Shown: positions 34,860-45,799, numbered from the stretch's first letter. The stretch: 64,000 nucleotides of DNA from Cynocephalus volans (GCF_027409185.1 NC_084462.1:158211490-158275489); one strand, 5' to 3'. The notes: generated by a model not told the origin, from the sequence alone. Translations and numbers: made by a program.

Positions 34860-35145
34860 TGTTTTTGAATAGCCTGAGAGCTCAGAATGGTCTTTACATT
34901 TTTAAATGGTTAAAAAAAATCAAAAGAATAATAATTTGATGACATGAGAATTAAATAAAATTTAAATGTCAATCTTGATAAATAAGGTTTTATTGGTACA
35001 CAGCCATGCCTGTTTATTTATGATGGCTTTCATACTGCAAAGGCAGAGTTCAGTAGTTACAACAGAGACTGTAAGTGCCTGTAAGACCTGAAATATTTAC
35101 TATCTGACCCTTTACAGAAAAAGCTTGCTGATTCCTGGTCTGGAG
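34860..35145 (-). mobile_element. hAT-Charlie-like non-autonomous DNA transposon
   Basis: Plus-strand view: TTTTATTGGTACACAGCCAT, AAATATTTACTATCTGACCC, TTTACAGAAAAAGCTTGCTG. Same family as 54,125-54,430, in opposite orientation. Exact subfamily not certain. Confidence 0.75.
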
Positions 35146-35149
35146 TTCT

Positions 35150-35560
35150 CAGCAGTTTCTTACGTTTTTAACTCTCCTTGAAGGCCTTAGACACTGGGAT
35201 CTGAGTGAGGTATGTGAGGAGTGACTGGGGAGGGGACACAGAATTCTGCAGAAACTGGAAACCTTTGATGAATGGCTCAGAAACCAAGGGGAAGATCAGG
35301 GCCAGCTTTTGGTGATACAGAAAAAAGGGCAGGCCCGATTTGAGGTAATACGTGGTAATTACAGAATCGGGCACAATTTAAGTTTCTGAGACCCTTCTTT
35401 GTTTTAACCACTGTTTTGGGCATTGTGGAGGATAAGTAAGTTTCTAGGACACTGCACAAGAGGCTCACAGTGCTTTCAGAAGACTGATGTACACACTGGA
35501 AATTATGAGAACACTGGTACCTATGGCTGACATTGTCACATTCTCACCAGCCCCTGTCCT
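35150..35560. other. No recognised feature
   Basis: Intergenic sequence with no named repeat or exon. Confidence 0.5.
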
Positions 35561-35564
35561 TCCT

Positions 35565-35775
35565 CCTATACATAAGCTAACTCTTATTGAACACTTTCTC
35601 TGTTCCAGATGCTATGCTAAGTATGTTTTATGTACTATTTCCTCTATGGGATAGATTAAGTATTATTATCTCCCCATTTTGCAGATGAGGACACTGAGGC
35701 TTAGTGAGACTAATGTGACACAACTAGAAAATGAATAGAGTCAGAGTTCCGACTTGAATCAGGCTAATTTTAGAA
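35565..35775 (+). repeat. MIR/L2-type repeat
   Basis: CTTATTGAACACTTTCTCTG, ATTATCTCCCCATTTTGCAG then ATGAGGACACTGAGGCTTAG, ending before the SINE at 35,786. Confidence 0.8.
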
Positions 35776-35785
35776 TATATTTCTA

Positions 35786-35878
35786 GGCTGGCCAGTTAGC
35801 TTTGTTGGAATGCAGTGTTGATGACAACAAGGTCGAAGGTTTGAATCCCTGTACCAGCCATCCAAAAAACAAAAAATG
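35786..35878 (+). mobile_element. CYN-type SINE, tRNA-like monomer
   Basis: GGCTGGCCAGTTAGCTTTGT, GGTTTGAATCCCTGTACCAG and an A-rich tail. The A box is close to that of tRNA-Ile. Confidence 0.9.
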
Positions 35879-35969
35879 AACTTATGTATCACACTGTATT
35901 GCCAGTGACTGGAGATGGGTGTATTATAGCCTAAGTAATGTCTACAAGAATGATACAGTGAATTATGAA

Positions 35970-36475
35970 GGGTAATTCTAGGTGTCAACTTGGTTAGATG
36001 AAAGAATGCTGAGAAACCTGGTAAAGCTATCTTTTTAGGTTGTGTCTGTGAGGGTGTTTCCAGCAGAGATTAGTATGAGAGTCTGAGTGGACTAGGTGGG
36101 AAAGACCCACCCTCAGTGTGGGTGGGAACCATCCAATCCGCTGGGGGTCCAGAGAAAACAAAAGACAGAGGAAAGAGGTGAAGCTCTCTCTCGATCCGCT
36201 GGAGCTGGGATACACTCTTCTCTCCTGTCCGTGGACATCAGAGCTCGAGACTCTTCAGCTTTTGGGTTCCAGGACTTACACCAAGAACACCATCAGATTC
36301 CCTGGTTTTGAGACCTTTGGACTTGGACTGAGCCACGCTACTAGCATCCAGTTTATAGACGACCTATCGTGGGACTTTTCTTCATAATCACATGAGCTAA
36401 TAAATCCCTCTCATATAATTATAACATATCCTATTGATTCTGTCTTTCTGGAGAACCCTGACTAATACATGAATC
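35970..36475 (+). repeat. Ancient LTR/MER-type repeat
   Basis: GGTGTCAACTTGGTTAGATG, TGTGTCTGTGAGGGTGTTTC, GACCTATCGTGGGACTTTTC, GAGCTAATAAATCCCTCTCA and GGAGAACCCTGACTAATACA are in the order of a common old mammalian repeat. I know its pattern but not its exact name. Several 60-90 codon frames inside are spurious. Confidence 0.7.
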
Positions 36476-36637
36476 ATTCAGGGTCTAACCAGAAAGAGGG
36501 AAACCACTTTGAGTACTTGAAACAGAGGGAGTTTTATGCAGAGAATTGGTAGTAAAAAGGCCGAGAAGCCCACAGGAGACGGCGAAACCCAGAAATTAAC
36601 AACGCAGGATACTTCCACTATCACTAAGCTGGAATGG

Positions 36638-37020
36638 TGTCTTAGTCTGCTCAGGCTATCATAACAAAATACCATAGACTGAGCGGCTTAAACAACGAAA
36701 ATTTATTTCTCACAGTTCTGGATGCTGGGAGATTCAAGATCAAGGTGTCTGCAAGGTTTCAATATTATCTCTTGGCTTGTAGGCAAGAGAGAGCTCTTGC
36801 TGTGAGCTCACATGGCTTTTTGTGCACATGCAGAGAGACAGCAAGAAAGCTCTCTGGTGTCTCTTCTTTTAAGGACACTGATTCCATCAGACCAGGACCC
36901 CAACCTCAGGACCTCACTTAACCTTAATTACCTCCATAAAGGTCCTATCTCCAAACATAGTCACATTTGAGACTGGGGCTTCAACATACGAATTTTGGGG
37001 AGACACATTCAGTCTGTAAC
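36638..37020 (-). mobile_element. MLT1-type MaLR LTR
   Basis: Plus-strand view: GTCTTAGTCTGCTCAGGCTA, ATAACAAAATACCATAGACT, AAATTTATTTCTCACAGTTC, ACCTCCATAAAGGTCCTATC and ACATTCAGTCTGTAACA. This is an MLT1A-like LTR in reverse. Confidence 0.9.
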
Positions 37021-37925
37021 AAAGAGTAAAGAGGGGAGGTGGTATTACCAGAGCCCAGGGATGGGGTCAGCTGGTGAAAGTTAGACTGTGGTGAGCCCGT
37101 CCAGCAAGAGCTAGAGACACAGGAGAGATGCAGGTGCTGCTGAAGATGCTACTCACCACAGAGAGAGAAGGGAAAAAACACCCTGGCCTTTCCCTTTCTC
37201 TCACCTTCTAATCTCCTGCCTTCCATTGGCTAGCCCCAGCGGGAAGCCAGCTGGCATGGGACATCCTGGGAAATGCAGTCTCTAGGAGTCAGTCCCACTT
37301 AACAGAGAACAGAAGAAGGAGAAAAGATCTGGGGCGTGGATTGGCCCAAACAGCTTCATAAAGTTCTCCAGCTCTCTGTCTCCAGCTTAGGCTGTCATTA
37401 CTCAAGGGCAATGGTGAGTTGCCTACCAAAAACTCAAAGTGAGTTAAACTGTAAATTTCAACATACATGTGATAAAAACATTTCCCCAAATAATATTTAA
37501 GTCCTTAGCCTGACAGCATAGCAGATTATTTTTCACTCACATAACAGTCTAACATGGGTTATGGGTTCTCCCAAGTGGTTCCCCTCCAAATGGTGATGCA
37601 GGGATTAGGATCCTCCCATCATGTGGCTGTGCCATTTCAGAGTACTTCACTGCAAGCCATATAAACAGGGCAGAGAGTTTGCAGCAGATTGGGCAGGTCC
37701 TTTTAGGGGCTCCTCCTGGAAGTTGTGAACACCACTTCAACCCACCTTCCACTGGACAGAGCCTAGTTACGTAGTTCCAACTTAATTGCAAGAAAGATTG
37801 GGAACTGTAGTCCTCCTACAGGCCCAGGAAGAAGAAAAAGCATTGGTGAGCACTGAATCACCATGTTAAAAAATAAACAAACTCATGTTTACATATGTTT
37901 GCATATGCATAAAAATTTTTCTGAA
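37021..37925. other. No recognised feature
   Basis: Intergenic sequence without a named repeat or exon. Confidence 0.5.
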
Positions 37926-38152
37926 GGGCCAGGTCATGGCTCACTTGGGAGAGTGCGGTGCTGATAACACCAAGGCCATGGGTTCGGATCCCATATAGGG
38001 ATGGCCGGTTAGCTCACTGGGTGAGCAGGGTGCCGACAACACCAAGTCAAGGGTTAAGATCCCCTTACCGGTCATCTTTTAAAAAAACAAACAAACAAAC
38101 AAACAAAAACAAATCCCCAAACTGGCCAGCCACCAAAAAAAAAAAAAATTTT
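37926..38152 (+). mobile_element. CYN-type SINE, dimer followed by a monomer 3' end
   Basis: A dimer (GGCCAGGTCATGGCTCACTT to CCTTACCGGTCATCTTTT), an AAAC-repeat tail (38,087-38,107), then ATCCCCAAACTGGCCAGCCA CC and poly(A). That last piece is the 3' half of a tRNA-like monomer, so the unit reads as a trimer-like composite. Confidence 0.85.
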
Positions 38153-38389
38153 TTTTCAAGATGGCAACGGTAGGGCATTAAACCAAGTGAAGGATTCTTC
38201 CGAGTGTGGGGGCTTGTGTGACTGCCCAGGTAGTACACTCATAAAGCTGGCTGTGATAAGAAACTCCTAACATGATTACTTCTGAGGAGTGGCACTGAGG
38301 GTTTGAGAAGGGAGAGAGAATTTACTTATACTATACTCTGGTATGTATTTTTTTGCTATGTACATGTATTACTGTTATAGGCACCAAGT

Positions 38390-39060
38390 TCAGCTGCCCT
38401 CTTGCCGGAAACAAAACACTCAAAAGTCAAATGTTAATGCAAGGATTAGAAGCTTTATTATCAGGCCTGGGAGACAGTCAGACTAAAACTATCTCAAGGG
38501 CTCAGGAGCCTCACCAAAGTTTTTAAAGGGAAAAGTGTGCGGGCCGGCCCGTGGCTCACTCGGGACAGTGTGGTGCTGATAACACCAAGGCCCCGGGTTC
38601 GGATCCCATATAGGGATGGCCGGTTAGTTCACTGGCTGAGTGCGGTGCTGACAACACCAAGTCAAGGGTTAAGATCCCCTTACCAGTCATCTTTAAAAAA
38701 AATAAAAAATTTAAAAAAAATAAATAAATAAAGGGAAAAGTGTGGTAAACAAAGGGGGAGGTTATTCTCGTCAGGGAGCTGCTATGTGTAACCTTGCAGA
38801 CTCTGGGCTATTCATTATCTCATGGTCAGTCCTGTAAGTCTTCAGCATATCCTTGGAACGCCAGTGTTCTCTGGTTCCCACAAGCTGGATGGCACCAAGT
38901 TCTATAGCATTTTCCCACGAGTTATGCTGCGAGTCAAAGTTACAAAAAGACTTCTTTATGACTAGTGTTCTGCTTAAAGCTATACTCTACGAAATGGCTC
39001 TTCTAAGGCTAATTATCCACGACTATTTGCTGTGGTGGGCTCTTACCTTACTGCAATAAT
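38390..39060 (-). mobile_element. Candidate ERV LTR, split by a SINE
   Basis: On the minus strand a GATAATAAAGCTTC poly(A) motif (38,451-38,464 region), the 140 bp before the SINE and about 320 bp after it look like one LTR. Its duplication AAAGGGAAAAGTGTG is that of the SINE. Family unknown; boundaries approximate. Confidence 0.5.
38540..38730 (+). mobile_element. CYN-type SINE, dimer
   Basis: GGGCCGGCCCGTGGCTCACT to CCTTACCAGTCATCTTT with an A-rich, AAAT-containing tail. AAAGGGAAAAGTGTG on both sides. Confidence 0.95.
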
Positions 39061-39198
39061 TTAAAAATATTTCACTCACAATGTATTTGAGCAGAGATAC
39101 ACACACTACCTTGAAGAGGCAGAATGACTTCCATGTTGGCAGAACTTGACACAGTAGTCAAATCAATGCTGTGGACCTACCTCAAAAAAGAATATGTT

Positions 39199-39292
39199 GG
39201 ACTGGCCCATGGCTCAGTTGGGAAAGTGTGGTGCTGACAACACCAAGTCAAGGGTTAAAATCCCCTTACCGGTCATCTTTAAAAAAAAAAAA
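39199..39292 (+). mobile_element. CYN-type SINE, hybrid half-element
   Basis: Left-monomer start (ACTGGCCCATGGCTCAGTT) joined to a right-monomer end (AACACCAAGTCAAGGGTTAA, CCCCTTACCGGTCATCTTT). AAAAAAGAATATGTTGG on both sides. Confidence 0.93.
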
Positions 39293-39302
39293 AGAATATG
39301 TT

Positions 39303-39403
39303 GGGGCTGGGCCAGTTGGGTCAGTTGGTTAAAGTGCACCTTGTAACGTTAAGGTCAAGGGTTCGGATCCCTGCATTGGCCAGCCCCCCCCAACACACAA
39401 AGG
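39303..39403 (+). mobile_element. CYN-type SINE, tRNA-like monomer, adjacent insertion
   Basis: GGGCTGGGCCAGTTGGGTCA, GGGTTCGGATCCCTGCATTG and GCCAGCCCCCCCC. It lies directly behind the hybrid element at 39,199. AAGAATATGTTG and AAGAATATGTCC form its duplication, so the same target word occurs three times. Confidence 0.9.
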
Positions 39404-39691
39404 AAGAATATGTCCATTGGAAAGGGGTTGGTCAGCAAAAGGTGCTTAGAAAAGAAGATGCAAAAAAAGCAAACATTGACATTTTCCATCTAAACTTTGT
39501 CCTGGGAGGGTGATCTGCTCCATAAACACCAGAATTTCATTCTGAGACTTTCAAGATTTTTATAAGCAGAGATTTCTTTTTAAATGAAAATTTACAGAGA
39601 CTACATATATGTATATATGTATATAGTATTTCATATTATCAACAAAGAGCATTTTATTAGCATATAATTATGTTTAAATTTATAACATTTA

Positions 39692-39780
39692 CCTTTTTTT
39701 GGCAGCAGGCCATGGATCTGAACCTTGACCTTGGTGTTATCAGCACCACACTCTAACCAAGTGAGCTAATTGGCCAGCCT
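39692..39780 (-). mobile_element. CYN-type SINE, monomer
   Basis: TTTTTTTGGCAGCAGGCCAT, AACCTTGACCTTGGTGTTAT, GTGAGCTAATTGGCCAGCC. TATAACATTTAC on both sides. Confidence 0.93.
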
Positions 39781-39914
39781 ATAACATTTACTTCTCAATC
39801 AATGAGAAAAATTAGTTCATTTTGATGAATAGGAAAAAAACGAACTTTGGGTTATTATCCCAAGCCTCAGCATCAGACCTAGTATTTTGGTTTCCATCTG
39901 GTGGTGGCAACAGG

Positions 39915-40175
39915 ACTAGTTAGGTTATGCTGCAGTGACAAATGATTCCAACATTTCAGTGGCCTGTAACAACAAAAGTTTATTTCTCACTCATGCTCTG
40001 TGTCCATCAGCGGGCATCTGCAGCTCTGCTACATATCACCTTCACTTAGGGCCTGGCTGACCCCATTGTGACAGAGGGAAGAGAGAACCCTGGCAAACCA
40101 CTCCACTAACTCATAGAGCTCTTAAGTAACGCAAATCACTCTGCTCGCATTTTATTGGCCCAAACAAATCACATG
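39915..40175 (-). repeat. MLT1-like MaLR fragment
   Basis: AGGTTATGCTGCAGTGACAA, TCAGTGGCCTGTAACAACAA, AAGTTTATTTCTCACTCATG and CCAAACAAATCACATGGTCA resemble a reversed old MaLR LTR. Confidence 0.65.
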
Positions 40176-40389
40176 GTCAAGACTGATGTTGACAAGCAAA
40201 GAAATATAATCCTGTCCAAGGGAGGAACAGAGAATACTCATAAACAACAATATAGTCTACTACTGCAAAATACATTAGAAATCTGGTTAAACAGAAATGC
40301 CATTAGAAATGACAAAAGCTCACCTTGCAATCTCAAGGAGTCTTTAATTAGATGAACACCTAAGTTTGAAATAACACTAGAAATTTATG

Positions 40390-40812
40390 TATTAGTCCAT
40401 TTATGTTGCTTATAACAAAACACTTGAAACTGGGAGATTTATAAAGAAAATGAAGTTTATTGCTTACAGTTTCTGAGGCTGGGAAGTCCAAAGTCCATCT
40501 GGTGGTAGGGACAGTGACCCAGGGGTCTCACATTGCAAGATGGTGGAAGCAGAGAGAGCAGAAAGAGACAGATTCTCCTCTCTCTTCTTTTAAAGCCCTC
40601 AGAACCACACCCCTGACCACCATTTTTAATCCGTTCACTAATGCACGGTCCTACAATCCCATCACTTCCTTAAGGCTCCACCTTTCAATTACCATAATAG
40701 GATTTCCCACTCTCTTAGCAGTCAAAATGGGCCCAAGTTTCTAATACATAAAACTTGGGGACACAATTCAAGCTTCAGGGAGTTTTAGGGGGACATAATT
40801 CAATCCACCACA
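40390..40812 (-). mobile_element. MaLR (MST/MLT1-type) LTR
   Basis: Plus-strand view: GTATTAGTCCATTTATGTTG, AAACACTTGAAACTGGGAGA, GAAGTTTATTGCTTACAGTT, ending GACATAATTCAATCCACCAC A. It reads as an LTR from TGTGGTGGATTG to CTAATAC on the minus strand. Confidence 0.88.
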
Positions 40813-40896
40813 GTTTGTTTCAAATTTGAATCACTAAGCCTGAGCTTATAACTTATCATAAATATTAAATTCAGTTTAGAAGCACCCAATCTTTTC

Positions 40897-41052
40897 TTTT
40901 TTCTTTTTTTTTTTTTTTGGCGTTTTTTTTTTCGTGACCGGCACTCAGCCAGTGAGTGCACCAGTCATACTTATATAGGATCCGAACCCGCGGCGGGAGC
41001 GTTGCCGCACTCCCAGCGCAGCACTCTACCAAGTGCGCCACGGGCTCGGCCC
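40897..41052 (-). mobile_element. Divergent SINE type (GCGCTGGGAGCG anticodon arm)
   Basis: Minus strand: GGGCCGAGCCCGTGGCGCAC TTGGTAGAGTGCTGCGCTGG GAG ... CGCGGGTTCGGATCCTATAT, a shortened second unit and GTGCCGGTCACGAAAAAAAA. The B box is kept but the anticodon-arm region differs from the common CYN dimers. CCCAATCTTTTCTTTTTTC on both sides is the target-site duplication. Confidence 0.88.
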
Positions 41053-41069
41053 AATCTTTTCTTTTTTCT

Positions 41070-41172
41070 TTCCCTTTTTTTCTTCCTGGTGGCTGGCCAG
41101 CATGGGGATTTGAACCCTTGACCTTGGTGTCACCAGCACCACGTCCTCCCAAGTGAGCTAACTGACCATCCC
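41070..41172 (-). mobile_element. CYN-type SINE, monomer
   Basis: GGTGGCTGGCCAGCATGGGG, TTTGAACCCTTGACCTTGGT, AGTGAGCTAACTGACCATCC. CAATCTT flanks it on both sides; it sits next to the divergent SINE at 40,897. Confidence 0.9.
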
Positions 41173-41174
41173 TC

Positions 41175-41815
41175 AATCTTAAACATTAGAACTATCTATG
41201 TTATGTTATCACCATGTGATGTGTTAAGCATTTGCTTTTTATCGCACAACTGACTCTTACTTCATGATAAGAGTGTGTCCTTAGAAGATACACCTGAACT
41301 TTGCTTGGCATTCATTTGAGTGCAGGGTGCATGTGCTCCAGGGTGCAACCTCTTGGATAATTTCATGTGAGCAGACATACCCAGGCCTGGAATTTCCAAG
41401 AAGAACCAGTGCAAAGCAACATTCTTTCTAATCAGTGACACATTTACAAGACATTCAAATACATTTATAGACATGGAAGAAAAATCCACCCAAAGGTTGG
41501 CTCCAAAGTCTAGCTGACCTAGTTATCATGTTGTGATAACCAAGTAAAGAAAAAGAGAGAGCTTGGAAATTCATGTATCTGGAGGGATCAGATATGTGAT
41601 AATTATCTGATAACTTCCATGAGTTAGGAGGATGATAAAGAGCAATTGACCCTTGGACTCACGGCCAGTAGGCTATAGGGAAGGGAGGAGACTGATAAAC
41701 TGAAGAACCCACCCTGCTTCTAAAAGGAGCAGCTGCAGTTCACCTCCAACCAGTCCTTGCTATGTGAAAAATGTTTTGTTGATTTGCAAATAAATTTTTT
41801 TTATGTGAAATCTGC
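41175..41815. other. No recognised feature
   Basis: Intergenic sequence; no named repeat or exon. Confidence 0.5.
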
Positions 41816-41829
41816 TGGTTTTATTTATT

Positions 41830-41928
41830 TATTTTTTTGGCTGCTGGCTGGCATGGGGATCTGAACCCTTGACCTTGGTGTTAGGACACCGACACCGTGC
41901 TCTAGCCAACTGAACTACCTGGCCAGCC
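41830..41928 (-). mobile_element. CYN-type SINE, monomer
   Basis: GGCTGCTGGCTGGCATGGGG, ATCTGAACCCTTGACCTTGG, CCAACTGAACTACCTGGCCA. TCTGCTGGTTTTA on both sides. Confidence 0.93.
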
Positions 41929-41944
41929 TCTGCTGGTTTTAAAT

Positions 41945-42465
41945 ATTGGCAACTAATTCAAAATTTTGAAATGCTGTGTGGGCCAAACAAACCTCTTTTG
42001 TAGGCTATCTTTGCGGTTATCAGTCTGTAATCTCTGAATTGAATAACCAGGGTAAAGATTTGGGAGGAGGAGAAGTCTGGAATGGAGCAGAGGAAGACTC
42101 GGAAAGAAGGAATGGGTGGGATGAGGTGGAGAGGGAGGAGGAAAGGCCTGGGGACAACTGCCGCAGGAAGAGGGACTTTGGGGAAAGAGATGTTGAAATG
42201 AGATGTTTAGGATGTTTTGTGATATGTAACCTCTTCACTCTTATTTTCATAAAACCTTCAGGAACACAGACTTTTGAACTTGATGCTTTGGGAGTCAGAC
42301 GTGTGCTTTCTTTGTGGCACATCATTGTGTTGAGCCTGGCTCCAAAGGACTCTGTTAATTTGAGTTGGTTGAAGAGTCACTCCCTAACATCCCCCATTCC
42401 AAATCCAGATTACAATCTGGTTTCCCAGATGGGAAGAGAGGATAAGTAAGCAATCCAGAGCTTGG
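41945..42465. other. No recognised feature
   Basis: The 157-codon frame at 41,976-42,449 plus and its 101-codon antisense frame match nothing known. The stretch is purine-rich at 42,060-42,190, which favours long open frames. Confidence 0.5.
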
Positions 42466-42469
42466 GGCC

Positions 42470-42680
42470 TTGGTGGCTGGCAGAACTGGATTCGAATCCT
42501 AAGTCTCCCACTTTTTTGCTGTCAACATTTCTAAACCCTACCTGCAAAGTGGGGGTGAAAATAGTATCCACCACATAGCATTGTAGAGAGACTTATGTGA
42601 GAAAACGAAAATAAACGCTCAACACAGGACCTAGCACTTAGTGCGTACTCAACAGAGTAACTGAAATGATGATGATGATG
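42470..42680 (+). repeat. MIR SINE with a short (ATG)n tail
   Basis: GGCAGAACTGGATTCGAATC, AACCCTACCTGCAAAGTGGG, GACCTAGCACTTAGTGCGTA then ATGATGATGATG. Confidence 0.85.
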
Positions 42681-42689
42681 GTTTTGTTA

Positions 42690-43665
42690 TATATACAATG
42701 TTATCATTTGTAATTATAAACCCACAGGGAGAGAATGTGCTGATTGGCAAACACAAGCAGCATGTCAATCCATTTAAAAGTTTTATTTCTTATTAGAAAA
42801 CAATTAGACTGCTCTCCTGGCTTTTATGCGTCGATCTCGCACGAGTTTGGTAGTGGGAATCAGTAATTATTGCTTTACACATGTCTGGCATTTTACCCTT
42901 TGCAGAGTACTTTATCCTCGATGCCACCACCGCTCTGTGGAGAACAGAGATTCTTCCCATAGCCTGTGAGCAGGAACCATGTGGTACTATTATCTCCTTA
43001 TCCAACGCTTCTGAAATGAATGAATTCCTGCTGAAGTGAAGTCCCCACTGTCCCCCCACCCCCAGTACTCTGCCATCCTCTGCTTGGTCCTAAAGGGAAG
43101 CTAGCAAATTACTTGAGAGTGGTGGCATTTCACTATTTTGGGGGAAAATATTATGCTGATGGCCTCCCTTAATTTTGGTAGATATGAAGAAGTAGAAGCC
43201 TTGTTCTGAGGAAATGGTGTGAAAAGACTTTTCTGTGGCTTAGTAAAGGCCATTCTATACATAGATCTCATAATCAATTGGCATAAGGACCTCAGGAATC
43301 TTCTGGAACTGAAAATTCCAATATCCCCTATTCTTCTTCCTCCCCAACTGAAGTTAGAAAATTCTGTTGGAATGAATCTGGGTAGCTCTTGACAGAGACC
43401 TTGTAGCAGTATTATTTCAACCTGGGACTGCTGCAACAAAATCACCATGGGAGAGAGACATCTTTATTTATGACTCAGATTAAAGTGGAATGACAAACGC
43501 ACGCATGCACACACCCAAATATGGAATGCTATGAACCAGATTGAAAACAGTGGTTATCGTCTGTAGTGGGATCAGACTGGCAACTTTCATTTTCTACTTT
43601 AAAAATTTATGTGTTTGGATTTTTACAAGACTGCATTACTTTCATAACCAGGAAGAAAAAAGAGA
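42690..43665. other. No recognised feature
   Basis: Intergenic sequence; frames up to 115 codons on the minus strand are not recognisable. No named repeat. Confidence 0.5.
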
Positions 43666-43673
43666 TCCTATAT

Positions 43674-43681
<8 letters not shown>

Positions 43682-43716
<35 letters not shown>

Positions 43717-43862
43717 TGACCGGTAAGGGGATCTTAACCCTTGACTTGGTGTCAGCACCACGCTCAGCCAATGAGCGAACCGGCCATCCATATATGGGAT
43801 CCGAACCCGGGGCCTTGGTGTTATCAGCACCGCACTCTACCGAGTGAGCCACGGGCCGGCCC
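43682..43862 (-). mobile_element. CYN-type SINE, dimer with a long poly(T)
   Basis: A 28-base T-run, AAAGATGACCGGTAAGGGGA, CCGGCCATCCATATATGGGA, GGGCCGGCCC. CCTATATTTCCATTCT on both sides. The long pure tail suggests a fairly young copy. Confidence 0.96.
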
Positions 43863-43869
43863 CTATATT

Positions 43870-44345
43870 TCCATTCTGAAGAAAAAAAAGGAAGAAATGA
43901 ATGCTTAGTCTAACAACTTGAGCATTCCAGGTGGACAAAAAATTGTTTATTTAATGCACGTTGCCTAAATTAGAGAAAAGAGAAAAAATAAGGAAGGCAG
44001 AAAGGCAGGGAAAAAGGAAAGAGAAGGATGGGAGGTGGGGGGAGGACAGCAGGACATGGGCCTGGGTCAGACTGGAGCACACCTGGGCCCTGAGGACGCA
44101 GCTGGGTGTGTCAGCGCAAACTCTAATAATCCTGGCCAGTTTGGGGTGAATTAGCGTAGAGATGGGGGAATTGAAGATCCATTGTTTCGGCAACCAGCCC
44201 AAACTTACACCCTGTTTCTTATTTTTAGATAGTGTTCTTTCTACTGTGAGCTATGTCCACAGCTTTTGCCTTTGCTTGTTAAATGTGTCTTACTGGCTCT
44301 GTGGCGGGGGGAGACAAGATTTTTAGCCTTAGATGGGGGATTTAG
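43870..44345. other. No recognised feature
   Basis: Purine-rich around 43,970-44,050; no named repeat or exon. Confidence 0.5.
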
Positions 44346-44360
44346 AATCAGTGTTCAAGG

Positions 44361-44464
44361 ACTGACTGGTTGGCTTAATTGGTTACAGCATGGTGTTGGT
44401 AACAGCAAGGTCAAGTGTTTGGATCCCTGTACCAGCCAGCTGCACCCCCCAACCCCCCAAAAAG
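44361..44464 (+). mobile_element. CYN-type SINE, tRNA-like monomer
   Basis: GACTGGTTGGCTTAATTGGT, GTGTTTGGATCCCTGTACCA and a C-rich tail. Flanks GAATCAGTGTTCA and GAATCGGTGTTCA. Confidence 0.9.
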
Positions 44465-44539
44465 GAATCGGTGTTCAGACCTAAAGGACTTGAGGAAAAA
44501 TTGGAGGCATTCAATTCACGAAATACATCATGTACCTAC

Positions 44540-44660
44540 CAGCACCAAGCACAGGGGTTTTTGTGTAGTTTTATGCTGGGGATTCAGAGGCAAGGTGAAC
44601 AGGCCTCTCTGGAGGAGCTCACAGGCAAGCAGGGCACAAGGATGCCGGTGCTAAGAGCTG
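44540..44660 (+). repeat. L2 fragment
   Basis: ACCAGCACCAAGCACAGGGG, TATGCTGGGGATTCAGAGGC, GGAGCTCACAGGCAAGCAGG in L2 order. Confidence 0.6.
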
Positions 44661-44724
44661 TGGTTGGGGAGGTGGCTAGAGGTCAAGAGAGGGCACTTGG
44701 GCACCACACTGCTCTTGCACTTGC

Positions 44725-44905
44725 TGTCTGTGCCGCCTTGGGCACATGATTTAACCCCTCTCCTCTGTTTCCTCATCTGTAAAATGGGGATGATAGTAAT
44801 AGCACCTGTTTTTTAGGGTTATCAAGAGGATTAATCAGATAATACCCATCGAGCCTTCAGCATAGGGACTGACATTAAGAGCTAAATAAATGTTAGAGAT
44901 TGTTC
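44725..44905 (+). repeat. MIR SINE
   Basis: CTTGGGCACATGATTTAACC, TTTCCTCATCTGTAAAATGG, GGGTTATCAAGAGGATTAA, GAGCTAAATAAATGTTAG. Confidence 0.9.
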
Positions 44906-44909
44906 TGTA

Positions 44910-45795
44910 AAAAAAGCCCTTAGGGGAACCCAGTGAGAAGCTGTGAGTTCTCCCATGGGGGCTCGTAAAAGTCACAAAGAAGCCGTGACTTGAGTCTTTA
45001 TGGAGGAAGAAAGGTGGCAGCATGTGTGTATGTGTGTTGGAAGCTGGCTCTGAGTGATCCTGGAAAAGTAAGCCTGGCTTCAAATTGAGAAGGGCCTCTG
45101 GCATGACACCTGGTATATTTTAAACCAGACTAAGGAACTTGGGCTTTATCTTTTCCTCAAAGGCACGCGGGGAACGGGATACTTGGTGGGTTTTACTCTT
45201 TGTTTTTGAGGTAAGCAAAGAACAACAGGATCAGATATGTGTTTTGGAAAGTAGGTCCTGGTAGAGGTGTCCATTTGGGAAAGCAGCAGGAACCTCTGGC
45301 TGTTGCCCCCTGACTGGCCACTAGAGGGCGGCATGGGCTCAGAAGTGGCACCAGACTCGCCTGCTATTGAGGCTACAGATTCTCGGGTGGTCGAGAAGGG
45401 GCGCAACTGAGGCAGCCTAATCCAGCTCACATCATCCCTTCACAGCAGGCTGAGCAGACTTGCTGGATTATAATGTAGAAGGGGGTCAAGGGCTCTGGGT
45501 GGGCACTTCCCTTGAGCTGGTAGAGCGGGGAGCATCCTCCAATGTATGGGACCCACGATGCATCCTCTTTCACTCAAACCTTGAGCAAAAGGATCTTAGA
45601 GTATTCTGCCTTTTCACTTAACAGCCGGCACAAAGCCTAGCAATTAGTGGGTTTTCAATAAGAGCCCTTTGAGTGAAATGACTTCTCTTTCTCCAACTCC
45701 TGACTGGCTTCTTGTGTAAGAGCTGAGTCACTTTTCCTGAGGCCTCAGTGGCTTTAAGAAAGATCCACAAGTTCTCTGACACCCTCCAGAAGAAG
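44910..45795. other. Mostly unassigned; contains the CTCF-like site
   Basis: No named repeat or exon. It holds the CTCF core motif at 45,318. Confidence 0.5.
45318..45332 (+). promoter_or_regulatory. Consensus CTCF core motif
   Basis: CCACTAGAGGGCGGC matches the CTCF core consensus CCASYAGRKGGCRSY at all 15 positions, preceded by a C-rich TTGCCCCCTGACTGG. It lies between SPTLC2 and ALKBH1 in sequence without a recognised repeat. The match is directly visible; occupancy is inference. Confidence 0.75.
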
Positions 45796-45799
45796 TGGA

